Source: Verrucomicrobiota bacterium (GTDB lineage: Bacteria; Verrucomicrobiota; Verrucomicrobiia; Chthoniobacterales; SZAS-18). Taken from it: a stretch of 64,000 nt of DNA. The notes beneath the pieces are model-generated. The model worked only from the letters and a program-made list of their open reading frames with translations, was not told the DNA's origin and ran no database searches. Made by a program: the position numbers and the translations under genes. The DNA is taken from assembly GCA_018240025.1 (NCBI GenBank), contig JAFEGM010000004.1, forward strand, positions 53,053 through 117,052, given 5' to 3'. The stretch's first letter is position 1. The number at the start of each line of letters is the position of its first letter. Below, piece by piece: positions 52,358 to 62,800 of this stretch.

Positions 52358-52723
52358 ATGAACTACCCGCGCAATGTCGTCAGCATCCATCCGTACTTCA
52401 AAGTCAGCCCCGAGCGCATGGCCGAGTTCCGGGCCGGGCTCGCGGCCTTCATCGAGCGGACCTCCAGCGAGCCGGGGGCGCTCTTCTACGAATTCACCGC
52501 GCAAGGCGACGAGATTTTCTGCCGCGAAGGGTACGCGGGGGCCGAGGCGGCGCTGGCGCATCTGCAGAACGTCGGCGACCTGCTGGCGGCGGGGCTGAAA
52601 ATCGCCACGCTGACCCGGCTGGAATTCCACGGGCCGGCCGAGGAGCTGGCGAAGATGCGCGGGCCGCTGGCGCACCTGCCGGCGGTCTGGTTTGAACGCA
52701 TCGCCGGGCTGCGGGTCGATTAA
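52358..52723 (+). CDS. antibiotic biosynthesis monooxygenase (ABM) domain protein
   Basis: 121 residues with the dimeric alpha-beta barrel ABM pattern: VVSIHPYFKVSPERMAEFRA, then EPGALFYEFTAQGDEIFCRE, then YAGAEAALAHLQNVGDLL. Members include quinol monooxygenase YgiN-like and heme-degrading proteins; no heme-degradation residues are identifiable, so the activity is open. ATG 52358 is chosen at the first family-like residue; an in-frame ATG is at 52310. Confidence 0.78.
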   Translation: MNYPRNVVSIHPYFKVSPERMAEFRAGLAAFIERTSSEPGALFYEFTAQGDEIFCREGYAGAEAALAHLQNVGDLLAAGLKIATLTRLEFHGPAEELAKMRGPLAHLPAVWFERIAGLRVD

Positions 52724-52780
52724 CGAAAGTCAAGCGCGAATTCTAAGCGCAGCCGGCCCACGTCCGAAACGGTCGCAAGA

Positions 52781-52797
52781 TTGGCAGAGTGATTGCG
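52781..52797 (+). promoter_or_regulatory. sigma-54 (RpoN) promoter
   Basis: TTGGCAGAGTGATTGCG carries GG and GC with exactly 10 bp between, matching TGGCA at -24 and TTGC at -12. The predicted start at about 52808 gives a 40-bp leader to the ATG at 52850. Known PEP-CTERM systems use RpoN with PrsR, and a PrsR-like activator is encoded at 45171, so this is a likely target. Confidence 0.65.
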
Positions 52798-52849
52798 CTC
52801 GCCTCCGCCATCCTTTTGCGGAATTCTCGCGGCCGGCTCCTCCCCAAGT

Positions 52850-55597
52850 ATGCGCAATCTCACTCGCTCCTCTTTCGCAGTTCCGCTGCTTGCTCTCACC
52901 GGCTCCTGCCTGCTCGCCTTTTCGGCCTCGGCGCAGGCTCCGACCGTCGCCTGGCAGGCAACGGTCGTGAACGGCACCCATGGGCGGGCCAACGCGACCG
53001 GCGTGGTCAGCAACGGCGACATCATCTCGGCCGGGCAGATCACGGGGACCAACGCCACTTCGGACCTCCGCGTCACGCGGCACCGCGGCTCCGATGGTGT
53101 CGCGCTCTGGACCCGCGACATCAACAACGGAACCAACAGCGAGAACGTGAACGACCTGCTGGTCGACCCGGCGACGGGCGATGCGTACGTCTGCGCCCGG
53201 GCCTCAGTCACCGGCCAGCAGCTGAACTGGTGGGTCATCAAGATCAACGGCGCCGATGGCACGGTCGCCTGGACCTACACCTTCGACTCCACCACGGTGA
53301 CCAACGGCAACGACGAGTCGCGCGCGATCGCCCGCACCAGCGACGGCAACATCGTGGCAGTGGGCAATGCGGACGGCGGCACCCGGGCGCGCGTGGCCAA
53401 GATCAACGCCACCACCGGAGCGCAGATCTGGAGCTTCACCAACCCCGATACCGTTCAGCTGAGCGACTTCTTCACGGTCGCGACCGATAGCTCAGGGAAT
53501 ATCTACGCCGGTGGCACCTACAACGCCATCGTCGGGCCCAACATCATCACCCGGGGTTATCTGGTGAAGCTCTCCAGCAGCGGCACGGCCGTCTGGTCCG
53601 TCACGCCGGTCGGCCCGGCCACTTCGAACCAGAACGACAGCGTGCAGGCCCTGACCGTCGATCCTTCGGGCAATCCGATCGCCGCCATGTCCAGCCGCCA
53701 GGCTCCCGGCACGGCCACGGTGACCGATTACGTCATCGTCAAATTCAACCCCGGCACCGGCGCGGAAGTCTGGCGCCGCACGACCAACGGCGCCGCCAGC
53801 GTTTCGGACGCTCCGGCCGATATCACCACCGATGCATCCGGCGACGTTTATTCGGCCGGCTTCATCCGGGAGGGCACCGGCACCGGGAATCGGGTCGGCT
53901 TCATCCAGAAGCTGAGCGGGACGGACGGCAGCGTGCTCTGGCAGGTCAAGAAGGACGGCCCGGACCAGACCGCCAACGGCGGCGATCGCTACATCAATCT
54001 CGCCCTGTTCGGCGGCTCCGTGTACGCCCTCGGCACCCTGCAAAACACCACCACGGACCTCATCGTCACCCGGGTGGATGCCACCTCGGGCACCGAGCTT
54101 TGGACGGCCACGTTCGACTCGGGCTTCGCTGATACCCTGACGCAGACGCGCCACCAACTCAGCGTGCTGGGAGCGGATACCGTCGCTTTCGGCGGCGAAT
54201 TTCTCAACACCACGACTTCGGGCGTGGTGGTGAAGCTGGCTCCCTCGGCGCCGACGCCGACGCCGACCCCCACGCCGCAGCCGACGGCCACTCCGACTCC
54301 GACGCCGACGAACACGCCCACGCGGACGCCGACCCCGACGAACACGCCGACCAGCACGCCCACGGCGACTCCGGTGCCGACCGCGACCCCCACACCGACG
54401 CCGACGAACACGCCGACGAATACCCCGACGAACACGCCGACGCCGACCAATACCCCCACGAATACGCCGACGCCGACGAACACGCCGACCAGCACTCCTA
54501 CGGCGACCCCCGTTCCGACCGCCACCCCCACGCCGACGCCGACTCCGACGAACACGCCGACCGCGACTCCGACGCCGACCAATACGCCGACGAGCACCCC
54601 CACGGCGACGCCTCTGCCCACGGAAACTCCGACGCCCTCGCCCACGCCGACGAACACGCCGACGCCGACGCCCACGCCGACGAACACGCCGACCGCAACG
54701 CCGACGCCCACCAACACCCCGACGCTGACGCCCACGCCCACGGCGACGCCGACCAATACGCCGACGCCGACGCCCACGCCGACCCCGACCGTTACGCCCA
54801 CGCCGGCGCAGGCACCTGCGATCACCAGTGCGGCCTCCACCGTCTTCACCGCCGGCGTCTCCGGCTCGTTCCAGGTCACCGCCACCGGCCTGCCCACGCC
54901 GACCTTCGCCACCATGGGGCCGCTGCCGGGCGGCGTGACGCTCTCCCCGGCCGGGTTGCTTGCGGGCACGCCGAACGTCTCGACCGGCGGACAGACCTTC
55001 GCCTTCACCATCAGCGCCTCCAATGGCGTGCCGCCTGACGCGACGCAGTCCTTCTCGTTGCGCATCAACCGCCGACCGGTCTCGCAGTCCGCTGGCACGT
55101 TGGCCACCAATGCCAACGTCGCCGCCACCATCAGCGCCAGCAAACTGCGCGCGCTGATGTCGGACCCTGACGGCGATGCGCTCACGGTCACCGGAGTCGC
55201 AGCGACCTCAGCCCAGGGCGGTTCGGTCACCCTCGTAGGAAATACGGTGACCTACACTCCGCCGAATAACTTCACCGGCTCCGATTCGTTCACCTACACG
55301 GTCACGGACGGCTTCGCCGGCTCGACCGGCACTGGCACCGTGAACGTCTCGGTGCGCTCGAGTCAGGCGGCCTCCCTCAACATCGTTTCGGTGACCCAGG
55401 GAGCCGGAGGCACGCTGGTCGTCGCCCAGGGCATTCCGGGCTTGCGCTATGCCGTCGAAGCGTCGGATACCATGCAAAGCAGCTGGACAAATCTCTCCGG
55501 TACCCTCACAGCAGATACGAACGGTCGACTGCAGTATCTCGACCCGACGCAGCCGCCGCCCGCGCAGCGATTCTACCGGGTCGTGAGTGTGCCCTGA
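52850..55597 (+). CDS. large secreted protein: beta-propeller, Thr/Pro-rich linker, Ig/cadherin-like repeats
   Basis: 915 residues with signal peptide ([17 protein letters not shown]). Residues 30-460 are propeller-like blades ([44 protein letters not shown]), related to PQQ/SBBP beta-propellers. Residues about 465-655 are nearly pure TPTP/NTPT repeats, a long extended linker. Then come a putative Ig-like module ([20 protein letters not shown]) and cadherin-like/Big_9-type repeats ([20 protein letters not shown]). The end RFYRVVSVP is shared with secreted Verrucomicrobia-type proteins. No PEP-CTERM tail. Transcribed from the sigma-54 promoter and followed at 22 bp by a PEP-CTERM gene. Confidence 0.88.
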   Translation: MRNLTRSSFAVPLLALTGSCLLAFSASAQAPTVAWQATVVNGTHGRANATGVVSNGDIISAGQITGTNATSDLRVTRHRGSDGVALWTRDINNGTNSENVNDLLVDPATGDAYVCARASVTGQQLNWWVIKINGADGTVAWTYTFDSTTVTNGNDESRAIARTSDGNIVAVGNADGGTRARVAKINATTGAQIWSFTNPDTVQLSDFFTVATDSSGNIYAGGTYNAIVGPNIITRGYLVKLSSSGTAVWSVTPVGPATSNQNDSVQALTVDPSGNPIAAMSSRQAPGTATVTDYVIVKFNPGTGAEVWRRTTNGAASVSDAPADITTDASGDVYSAGFIREGTGTGNRVGFIQKLSGTDGSVLWQVKKDGPDQTANGGDRYINLALFGGSVYALGTLQNTTTDLIVTRVDATSGTELWTATFDSGFADTLTQTRHQLSVLGADTVAFGGEFLNTTTSGVVVKLAPSAPTPTPTPTPQPTATPTPTPTNTPTRTPTPTNTPTSTPTATPVPTATPTPTPTNTPTNTPTNTPTPTNTPTNTPTPTNTPTSTPTATPVPTATPTPTPTPTNTPTATPTPTNTPTSTPTATPLPTETPTPSPTPTNTPTPTPTPTNTPTATPTPTNTPTLTPTPTATPTNTPTPTPTPTPTVTPTPAQAPAITSAASTVFTAGVSGSFQVTATGLPTPTFATMGPLPGGVTLSPAGLLAGTPNVSTGGQTFAFTISASNGVPPDATQSFSLRINRRPVSQSAGTLATNANVAATISASKLRALMSDPDGDALTVTGVAATSAQGGSVTLVGNTVTYTPPNNFTGSDSFTYTVTDGFAGSTGTGTVNVSVRSSQAASLNIVSVTQGAGGTLVVAQGIPGLRYAVEASDTMQSSWTNLSGTLTADTNGRLQYLDPTQPPPAQRFYRVVSVP
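54245..54812 (+). repeat. in-frame (Thr-Pro)-coding low-complexity repeat
   Basis: About 570 bp of ACGCCGACG/ACNCCNACN type repeats encode some 190 residues of [11 protein letters not shown]. The antisense reading gives long GVGVGV frames that are artefacts. The array should vary in length between strains. Confidence 0.9.
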
Positions 55598-55619
55598 ACC
55601 CATCTCCCAGAGCCCTTCC

Positions 55620-56312
55620 ATGAAATCTCTTCCGCTCCTGACCGCTCTGGTCCTCGTCGGCAGCGCCGCCACCGCCGAAGCGCAGTTCCTCGAGGTCTAC
55701 AACGCGACGCCCAACGTCACCATTCCGGACAACGATCTGACCGGCGTGGCCAGCACGATCACGGTGCCGGGTTCCTCGATCCTCGACATCACCTCGCTCA
55801 CCGTCACGCTGACCGTCACCGGCGGCTTCAACGGCGACTTCTTCGCCTACCTCGTGCACACGGCGATCAACGGCTCGTCGGCTGGATTCGTCACGCTGCT
55901 CAACCGGGTGGGTACCACCAGCGGCAATCCGGATGGGTATGCGGACAGCGGATTTGACGTGACCTTCACGAACAGCGGCAGCGATATCCATCTCTACCAA
56001 CTGGTTTCCAATCCCGCCGGCGGCCAGCTGTTCGGCACCTGGTCGCCCGATGGGCGCGCGGTCAGCCCGTTCGCGGTGACCGACGCCACCCCGCGGACCG
56101 ATTCCCTGCTCTCCTTCAACGGCTTCGGCGCCGCCGGCACTTGGACGCTCTACATCGCCGACGTCGCCGGTGGCGACCAGGGTCAGTTCGTCTCCTGGGG
56201 CCTGCAGATCGCCGGGGTCCCGGAGCCGTCCACCTGGGCGGTCGGGGTCGGGGCTCTCTCTGCGCTCGGCTGGCGACTGCGCCGGCGTCGCACGCCGCAG
56301 GTCGAGTCCTGA
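55620..56312 (+). CDS. PEP-CTERM protein with P/Homo B-like domain
   Basis: 230 residues. Signal peptide MKSLPLLTALVLVGSAATAE, then a proprotein-convertase P-domain-like jelly roll: ITSLTVTLTVTGGFNGDFFA, VTFTNSGSDIHLYQLVSNPA, GTWTLYIADVAGGDQGQFVS, WGLQIA. A PEP-CTERM tail closes it (VPEPSTWAVGVGALSALGWR, then LRRRRT). Expected exosortase substrate. It starts 22 bp after the large adhesin-like gene and probably shares its sigma-54 promoter. Confidence 0.9.
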   Translation: MKSLPLLTALVLVGSAATAEAQFLEVYNATPNVTIPDNDLTGVASTITVPGSSILDITSLTVTLTVTGGFNGDFFAYLVHTAINGSSAGFVTLLNRVGTTSGNPDGYADSGFDVTFTNSGSDIHLYQLVSNPAGGQLFGTWSPDGRAVSPFAVTDATPRTDSLLSFNGFGAAGTWTLYIADVAGGDQGQFVSWGLQIAGVPEPSTWAVGVGALSALGWRLRRRRTPQVES

Positions 56313-56376
56313 GTCGGAGACCGAGCCGCGGGCTGCAAAACGGTGGCTTGAGCCGGGTCGAGTTCGCGCCCGTCAT

Positions 56377-56793
56377 CTAGCTTGGACGCGACACCAGCGG
56401 CAGCAAGGCTTCAGCCTCGGGCAGCGCTTGCCGCAGAGCATCGAAGAACGCCTCCTCTGTCACCCGATTGGTCGCCAGCAGGTGCACCGATTCCTGCGTG
56501 GCCGTCGGGACACGGGCGAGATCGTCCGGCGAGCAGATCACGATCTTCGGCGTGGAGCGGAACTCCTGGCTGATGACGGACTCCACGCCCTCCATTCCGA
56601 GCGGATCGACGCCGCAGTCGAACACCACCAGATCGAAGGTCCGCTCCTGCGCACGACGCAACGCGGCCTCGGCGGTGGTGGCGTGGAACAGGTGAACGCG
56701 CGGGGAGGTCAGCCAGCGTTCGAACTGCTCGCGCGAGGTGGCGTGATTCGTGATGATGAGCACGGCGAGGTCGGCGACGACGTTGGCATTCAT
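56377..56793 (-). CDS. degenerate receiver-domain protein
   Basis: 138 residues with receiver-like strand/helix order: LAVLIITNHATSREQFERWL, FDLVVFDCGVDPLGMEGVES, PKIVICSPDDLARV. A phospho-Asp-like residue remains in VVFDCGVDP, but the N-terminal acidic pair (here TNH) and the C-terminal Lys (LATNR) are lost, so phosphorylation is doubtful. The start is the ATG at 56793; the longer upstream frame is antisense to the EEP gene. Single-domain with no output; partner unknown. Confidence 0.7.
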   Translation of the reverse strand: MNANVVADLAVLIITNHATSREQFERWLTSPRVHLFHATTAEAALRRAQERTFDLVVFDCGVDPLGMEGVESVISQEFRSTPKIVICSPDDLARVPTATQESVHLLATNRVTEEAFFDALRQALPEAEALLPLVSRPS

Positions 56794-56895
56794 ACTCGGT
56801 GCTTTCGCGCCTGCCCTCCGCTGTGGATGGCCCACCCTCGACGTGCCTGAGGTCGCATCCGCGGGGACGCTCTCCCGCGAACCAGCGGCAGCGCC

Positions 56896-57672
56896 ATGCG
56901 AGTGCTTACCTACAATGTCCACAGCTGCCGCGGAACCGACGGAGTCGTCGCGCCGGAACGCATCGCCCGGGTCATCGCGGCCACCGGCGCTGATGTCGTC
57001 TGCCTGCAGGAGCTCGATGTCCACCGCCCCCGCAGCGGGCGCATCCACCAGGCGGAGGTGCTGGCCCGGACGTTGGAAATGGATTTCCACTTCCACCCGG
57101 CCCTGCGGCTCGCGGCGGAGGAATACGGCGATGCGATCCTCTCGCGCTATCCGCTCCGCTTGATCCGCTCGGGTCCGCTCCCGCAGCCCTCGCGCCTGCA
57201 CGAACCGCGCGGCGCCCTCTGGGTCGAGTTGGACGTCGACGGAACGCGCTGGCAGCTGCTCAACACCCACCTCGGGCTCGCCCCAGGCGAGCGGCGTCAG
57301 CAGGCGCTCGCGCTCTCCGCGTGGCTCGAGGCAGCCCACGAGCTGCCGCCGGTGCTGCTCTGCGGCGATCTCAACTCGCTCCCCGGCAGCCGTGTGCATC
57401 GGGTCCTCGGCTCGAGCCTGCGCGAGGCCCAGCGCGCGCTCCGGCCGGCCCGGCCGCGGCCGACCTTCTCCACGCGCTTCCCCTGGATCTGCCTCGATTA
57501 CATCTACGCCAGTCGGGAGGTCGAGGTGGTTTCGGCCGAGGTGGTCGATACCGCCCTCGCCCGCGTGGCCAGCGATCACTTCCCCCTGCTCGTGGAGGTC
57601 CGACACGCTCCCGTCCAGTCCCGCCAGACCCACGCAGCCGCCCGGTCAGACGCGATGCAGCCACACGCATGA
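56896..57672 (+). CDS. endonuclease/exonuclease/phosphatase family protein
   Basis: 258 residues with complete EEP motifs: MRVLTYNVHSCRG, DVVCLQELDVHRP (Glu metal ligand), YGDAILSRYPL, LLNTHLGLAPGERRQQ, LLCGDLNSLPGS and VASDHFPLLVEVR (DH pair). Family members include nucleases and lipid phosphodiesterases. Its ATGA overlap with a cardiolipin synthase gene suggests a phospholipid-related role. No signal peptide. Confidence 0.87.
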   Translation: MRVLTYNVHSCRGTDGVVAPERIARVIAATGADVVCLQELDVHRPRSGRIHQAEVLARTLEMDFHFHPALRLAAEEYGDAILSRYPLRLIRSGPLPQPSRLHEPRGALWVELDVDGTRWQLLNTHLGLAPGERRQQALALSAWLEAAHELPPVLLCGDLNSLPGSRVHRVLGSSLREAQRALRPARPRPTFSTRFPWICLDYIYASREVEVVSAEVVDTALARVASDHFPLLVEVRHAPVQSRQTHAAARSDAMQPHA

Positions 57673-59078
57673 AGACCTCGTGGATCCTCCTCGCCGGCTA
57701 CGCTCTCAGTCTGGCCGTCATCCCGCATGTCCTGCTGGCCAAGAAACGCCCCGGCGCCACGCTGGCCTGGGTTTGGTTCATCCTGCTGGTCCCATACCTT
57801 GGCGTGCTGCTCTATTTCGCGCTCGGCACCGACCGTCTCAGACGCCGCCGCCTCCGCCAAGCCGAGGCGCGCCAGCGGCAGAATACGACGCCGAGCGCCA
57901 CGGCCGCGGCTTTGCTGGCCGGGGAGGCGCCCGGGCGACAGCATCTGCTGCGTTCCCTCGCCGCCATCAACGAGGTGCCCGTGAGTTCAGCCTGCTCGCC
58001 GCAGCTGCTGATCGATGCCACCGCCTTCTACCCGGCGCTCGAGGAGGCCATCCGCGGGGCCCGCTCGCATGTGCACGTTGAATTCTACGTTTGGAAGGAG
58101 GATGCGGTCGGCCGGCGCTTTCTCGACCTGCTCATCGCGGCCTGCCAGCGCGGCGTGGAGGTGCGGCTGCTGCTCGATCAGATGGGCTGCCTGCACACGC
58201 GCACCGCCTTCTTCGAGCCGCTGCGCGCCGCGGGCGGAAAATTCTCCTGGTTCTACTCGGGCCCCTACCACCGGCACCTGCGCTTCGTGAACCTGCGCAA
58301 CCACCGCAAGCTGCAGATCATCGACGGCACCGTCGCGTTCGTCGGCGGCATGAACATCGGCGAGGAGCACCTCGGCAGCGGCGAAAGTCCGTCCTGGCGC
58401 GACGCGCAGATCGAGCTGCGCGGCGAGATCCTCGGCCAGCTGCAGGAGTGCTTCGCCACCGACTGGTTTTTCGCCACCGGCGAGGAGCTGCGCGATCGCG
58501 CCTACTACCCAGCGTGCGCGGGCGGCGAGTCCGGTCTGGCGCAGGTCGTGGCCGGCGGCCCCGACCTCCCGCGCGAGCCCGTGGCCAAGTCGCTCGTCGC
58601 GCTTTGCACCGCGGCCGAGCGCCGGCTCTGGCTCGCCACGGGCTATTTCTGTCCGGACAACCTCATCGTCTCCGCCCTGCAGATCTGCGCGGCCCGGGGG
58701 GTCGACGTCCGCCTGCTCGTGTCCGAGAAAAACGACCATCCCTACCTCGTGCGCATCGGCCGCTCGTTCTACGCCGATCTCCTGCGCTTCGGCGTGCGCG
58801 TCTACGAATACTCCGCCGGCATCAACCACACGAAGGCGATCCTCTTCGACGACGACTGGCTGATGGTCGGTTCGGCCAACTCCGACCATCGTTCCATGCG
58901 GCTGAACTTCGAGCTCAACGTCCTGCTGCATTCCGCCCCGGCCGCCGCGCAGCTGGAGGCGATGATGACGGAGGACTTCGCCGCCAGCACCGAAATGCAC
59001 CTGCGCGAATTCACCGATCTCCCGCTGCCGCGTCGCCTGCTGGAAGCCGCGCTCCGGCCGCTGGCGCCGATGCTGTGA
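57669..59078 (+). CDS. cls: cardiolipin synthase (PLD family)
   Basis: 469 residues. Two N-terminal membrane helices (WILLAGYALSLAVIPHVLLA; LAWVWFILLVPYLGVLLYFA) and two HKD catalytic motifs: NHRKLQIIDGTVAFVGGMNI and NHTKAILFDDDWLMVGSANS. This is the ClsA-type layout, which joins two phosphatidylglycerol molecules. Length and motifs are normal. Coupled to the EEP gene and followed by the repeat-rich spacer. Confidence 0.93.
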   Translation: MKTSWILLAGYALSLAVIPHVLLAKKRPGATLAWVWFILLVPYLGVLLYFALGTDRLRRRRLRQAEARQRQNTTPSATAAALLAGEAPGRQHLLRSLAAINEVPVSSACSPQLLIDATAFYPALEEAIRGARSHVHVEFYVWKEDAVGRRFLDLLIAACQRGVEVRLLLDQMGCLHTRTAFFEPLRAAGGKFSWFYSGPYHRHLRFVNLRNHRKLQIIDGTVAFVGGMNIGEEHLGSGESPSWRDAQIELRGEILGQLQECFATDWFFATGEELRDRAYYPACAGGESGLAQVVAGGPDLPREPVAKSLVALCTAAERRLWLATGYFCPDNLIVSALQICAARGVDVRLLVSEKNDHPYLVRIGRSFYADLLRFGVRVYEYSAGINHTKAILFDDDWLMVGSANSDHRSMRLNFELNVLLHSAPAAAQLEAMMTEDFAASTEMHLREFTDLPLPRRLLEAALRPLAPML

Positions 59079-59815
59079 GCAGTTGATGGGTGACGAAGCG
59101 TCAGGCGCCTGTCGCGATGGAGTGGTCCATCGGCACGGACGCGCTCCTGCGCGTTCGCGAAGCGCCCCAGATGTCGCGTTCGTCCACGACCTGGTGGGGA
59201 CGCGTTCCTGCGCGTCCGCGAAACGCCCCCGACGTGGCCTTCGCCCACGACCCTGGTAGGGATGCGCTCCTGCGCGTCCGCGAACGTGGGCCCAACGCCG
59301 CCTTCGCCCACGACGTGGGAGGACGCGCTCCAGCCCCTCCGCTGACAGCCGGAGTCCCTCCGGTTTGCTTAGTTTGTCCGCTTCTGTTCGCAAGCAACCC
59401 GCAGAGGGCGGCACCGTTTTCACCCTCGCTGCCGCGCCTGAGCGCAGTCCCTACCGCATCGTCGACGCACGTCGAATCTTGGGCGACGCGCGGACGCGTA
59501 GGAGCGCGGTCCCTACCGCATCGTCGACGCACGCCGCGTCTTGGGCGACGCGCTGCCGCGCCTGAGCGCAGTCCCTACCGCATCGTCGACGCACGCCGCG
59601 TCTTGGGCGACGCCCGGACGCGCAGGAGCGCGTCCCCACCAGGTCCTGAACGCACCACACATCGTCGGAAGCTCGCGGACGCAGAAGTAGCCTCCTCCCG
59701 ACATCGACGCCTGTTCTTTGCGATCTCTGCGTTCTTTGAGGCAAGAATACCAGACGTCGCACTCGCGCCGGACTCGCGCCGCGCGCCCCTCCTACTTCCG
59801 CCGCAAGCCACGTCC
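59079..59815. repeat. 737-bp spacer: inverted arrays of a 61-62 bp palindromic repeat
   Basis: No gene is supported here. A first array (about 59135-59335) has units starting near 59138, 59199, 59261 and 59322. A second array (about 59427-59700), the same family in opposite orientation, has units at 59451, 59513 and 59575, a regular 62-bp step, plus a degenerate fourth. The unit core GGACGCG-6 nt-CGCGTCC is a perfect 7-bp hairpin at 59198-59217 and 59616-59635. The segment 59700-59760 holds the TTCTTTG-type string seen at 48.1 kb. Short open frames across it repeat the same peptides and are not genes. Confidence 0.85.
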
Positions 59816-62800
59816 CTACCACGCCAACCGCGCCGAAATCGGCCCGACCTCCGGCGACGCGGCGGGAAAATCAGGCGCCTCCCAATCGAGCCCGAGGGTC
59901 TTCAGCTCGCGCCGCAGATTCCGCAGGTCCCAGCGCCAGATGGCGCCATCGGAGCTGACGCCGACCAGCGTGGCGCCATGAGCACCGAAGTAGAGCCGGC
60001 TGGCGCGACCTTCCAGCATGGCCAGGCGGCGGCCCTCGGGCAGCGAGAACAGATGCACGCGGGAAGATTCATCGACCGCGGCCAGCAGGCGGTCGTCGGG
60101 CGAGAACGCCGCATCCTCCAGCTCGCCCGGCAGCTCGATCACTTGGCGCCAGGGCTCGAGCTCCCAGACGTGCGAGGGGCCGTTGGCGCTGGAATAGAGA
60201 TACCGCCCACTGCGGCTGAACGTCACGGTGCCGCCACGTCCGGACTGAAAGGCGCGGACCAATTCGCCAGTCTGCGCATTCCAAAGACGGCACGATTTGC
60301 GGTCGACCAGCAGATCGCGCGAAGCCGGCGCGGTGGCGACGAAGCGGCCATCGGGACTGACGGCGGCCTGCCAGATGCCGCTCTGCGGGAGCGTGAGGGT
60401 GACCTGGCCCGCGCCGGTCAGATCGCGCAGCAGCACCTGCTCGAAATCCTCGCGCACGAAGGCCCGCCGCGTGCCGAGGCCACCGGGCGAGGTCAGAAGG
60501 TAGTCCGGCGTGGGGTCCAGCACCTCGGCGGGTCCGACCTCCAGCTGCTCCGGCGAGTTCCACGTCAGCCGGTGCCGCTGGAGCCCGCTGCGGACGCTGC
60601 TGATCCACAGCCACCGGCCGTCCGCGTCGAACTGGGCCGATTTGCGCGCGCCGGGATCGAGCGGCCACGCGACCAGTTCGCGGCCGTCGCGACCGTCGCA
60701 CAGGCGCACGCCGCCGCGACCGGCCACGACGATGAGACGTCCATCGGCGGAGTAGTCGGCCGCGCCGAACTCGGCCAGCGCATCGCCATCGAGCCGATGC
60801 GGCACGTAGCGCAGCACATCGTTGGCCGCGACCTGCGCGGTGCCGGCGTCGGCGCCGTAGGGGCTTAGCGCCAGGCGCCGGCCGTCGCGGGTGAAGCGCA
60901 GCACGGGCTCCGCGGCGGGCGGGCTCAACAGCAGGAGCGGCGTGCCCGTGAGCGGCTCCCAGAGGCGCAGGGTGTAGTCGCGTCCCGAGGAGGCGAGCAG
61001 CGCGCCGTCGGGGGAGAATCCGAGCATCGTGGTCGTCCGGGTGTGCCCCCGCAGAGCGTGCCGCAACCGGCCAGTCGGCGCATCGAAGAGGAAGATCGGG
61101 CCGCGATTCGAACTCGCCGCCACCGTGCGACCGTCGGGGCTCCAGGCCAGCGCTTCCACGCCCATCTCGGCCTTGAGCGCGACCCGCACGCGGCCGTCGC
61201 TCGCGGAAATGATGCGCGCTTCCTCGGCGCGACGCCCCGCGACGACGAGTTCGCGGCCATCGGGTGACCAAGTCAGGCTGTCGGCCCGCGCCTCGGGTGC
61301 CAGACGCGCGAGTTCCGCGCCGGTATCCGCCGCTCGCAGTGAAACGCCGCCGGTTGGGACGCCCACCGCCACGCGGGCTTCGTCGGGAGCATAGGCCACG
61401 AAATTCTCCACTCCGACGGGTGGAGTGGGCGGATTCCAACCCGGGAGTTCCCAGGCCAGGGTGAGCGCGCCGTCGGCCCCGACACGAAAGAAGCGCACCG
61501 CGCCGTCGGCGTAGAGCGCACTGAGCCGCGTGCCCGATTCCGCCCACGGCCCGATGAACTTCACCCGCGCGCCGGGGCCGCCGGGCGGGGTCCAGCGCGC
61601 GACCTCCGCCTGATCCGACGCGCGGCGCACGGTCAGCACGCCGTCGGCCGGCTCATTGGCGTAGAACTGGAGCGTCGGATCGAAGGCCAGCGGGCCGTAG
61701 CTCAGGCGCTTGGCTGGCCAGAGGCGTTCAATGCGCAGGTCGGGCAGCGCAAGCGCCGCAATGGCCTCATTGCGCAGTTCCAGGTCGGGTCGGATGGCCG
61801 CGGCCTTGGCCACCGCCTCCAGCGTCGCAAAGCGCTGCCCGGCCCGCCCGGTCAGGCGCGAGGCGCGAGCCTGGGCCAGCAGCGCCTGCCGCAGTTGCGC
61901 GCGCTCCTCCCGCTCTGCCTCCTGCGCCCGGCGGGTGGCCTCGCGAAAGCGCGCCGCCGCGATGGTCGAGCCCACCGCCACGGCCACCAGCAGCAGGGCC
62001 GCGAAACCGAGCGTGGCCGCCAGCACCGGATTCGCCCGGGTCCAGCGCGCAGCCCGTTCGGGCAATGTGGCCGGCCGGGCCGAGATGGAGCGGCCCGCCA
62101 CGAACGCCTCCAGGTCGTCGGCCAGCGCGCGGGCCGAGCGGTAGCGCGCAGCCGGATCCTTCTCCAGGCACTTGAGGCAGATGATCTCGAGGTCGCGGGG
62201 AATTCCGGGATCGCGCGCCCGCAACGGCGGCGGTGAAGTCTCGATGACCAGACGGAGCGTCTCCAAAGCCGTCTCGCCGGCGAAGGGCGGACGGCCGGCC
62301 AATTGCGCATACAGGATCGCGCCGAGCGCATACACATCGCTCGCCACGGTCAGCGTACGCGTCTCGCCGCGGGCCTGCTCGGGCGAGACGAAATGCGGCG
62401 TACCCACGCCGGTCTGCGTGAGCGTGGGGTCATCGGTCCGCTGGTAGAATCGGGCCAGTCCGAAATCGGCCACGAACGGCTCCCCGGTCGCATCGAGCAG
62501 AATGTTGGCCGGCTTGAGATCGCGATGCAGAACTCCGCGCTCGTGCGCGTGCTGCACCGCCCGGGCCACCTTGGCCAGCAGGGCTGCGACCTCGCGAGGC
62601 GGCCGCCGCGGCGCGGTGGCAAGACTGCCGCCCTCGGCCAGCTTCATCGAGAAGAAGGGCACGCCTTCGGCCACTCCGACGTGATGGATCGGCAGGATGT
62701 GCGGATGATCCAGCGCTGCGGCCGCCTCGCTCTCGCGCTGGAAGCGCTCGCGCGCCCCGGGCACGGCGAGCAGGGCCGGCGAGATCGTCTTCAGTGCGAC

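Noticed and set aside
53989..55230. 413-residue minus-strand frame rich in GVGVGV
   Set aside because: It is the reverse of the Thr-Pro repeat and the sense gene has signal peptide and domain structure.
59135..59700. CRISPR-like regular repeats
   Set aside because: The 61-62 bp units are contiguous without unique spacers, degenerate, present in both orientations, and no cas genes are near.
59090..60868. 592-residue plus-strand frame over the repeat spacer and the kinase
   Set aside because: Its first part is repeat-derived and the rest is antisense to the kinase-WD40 gene.
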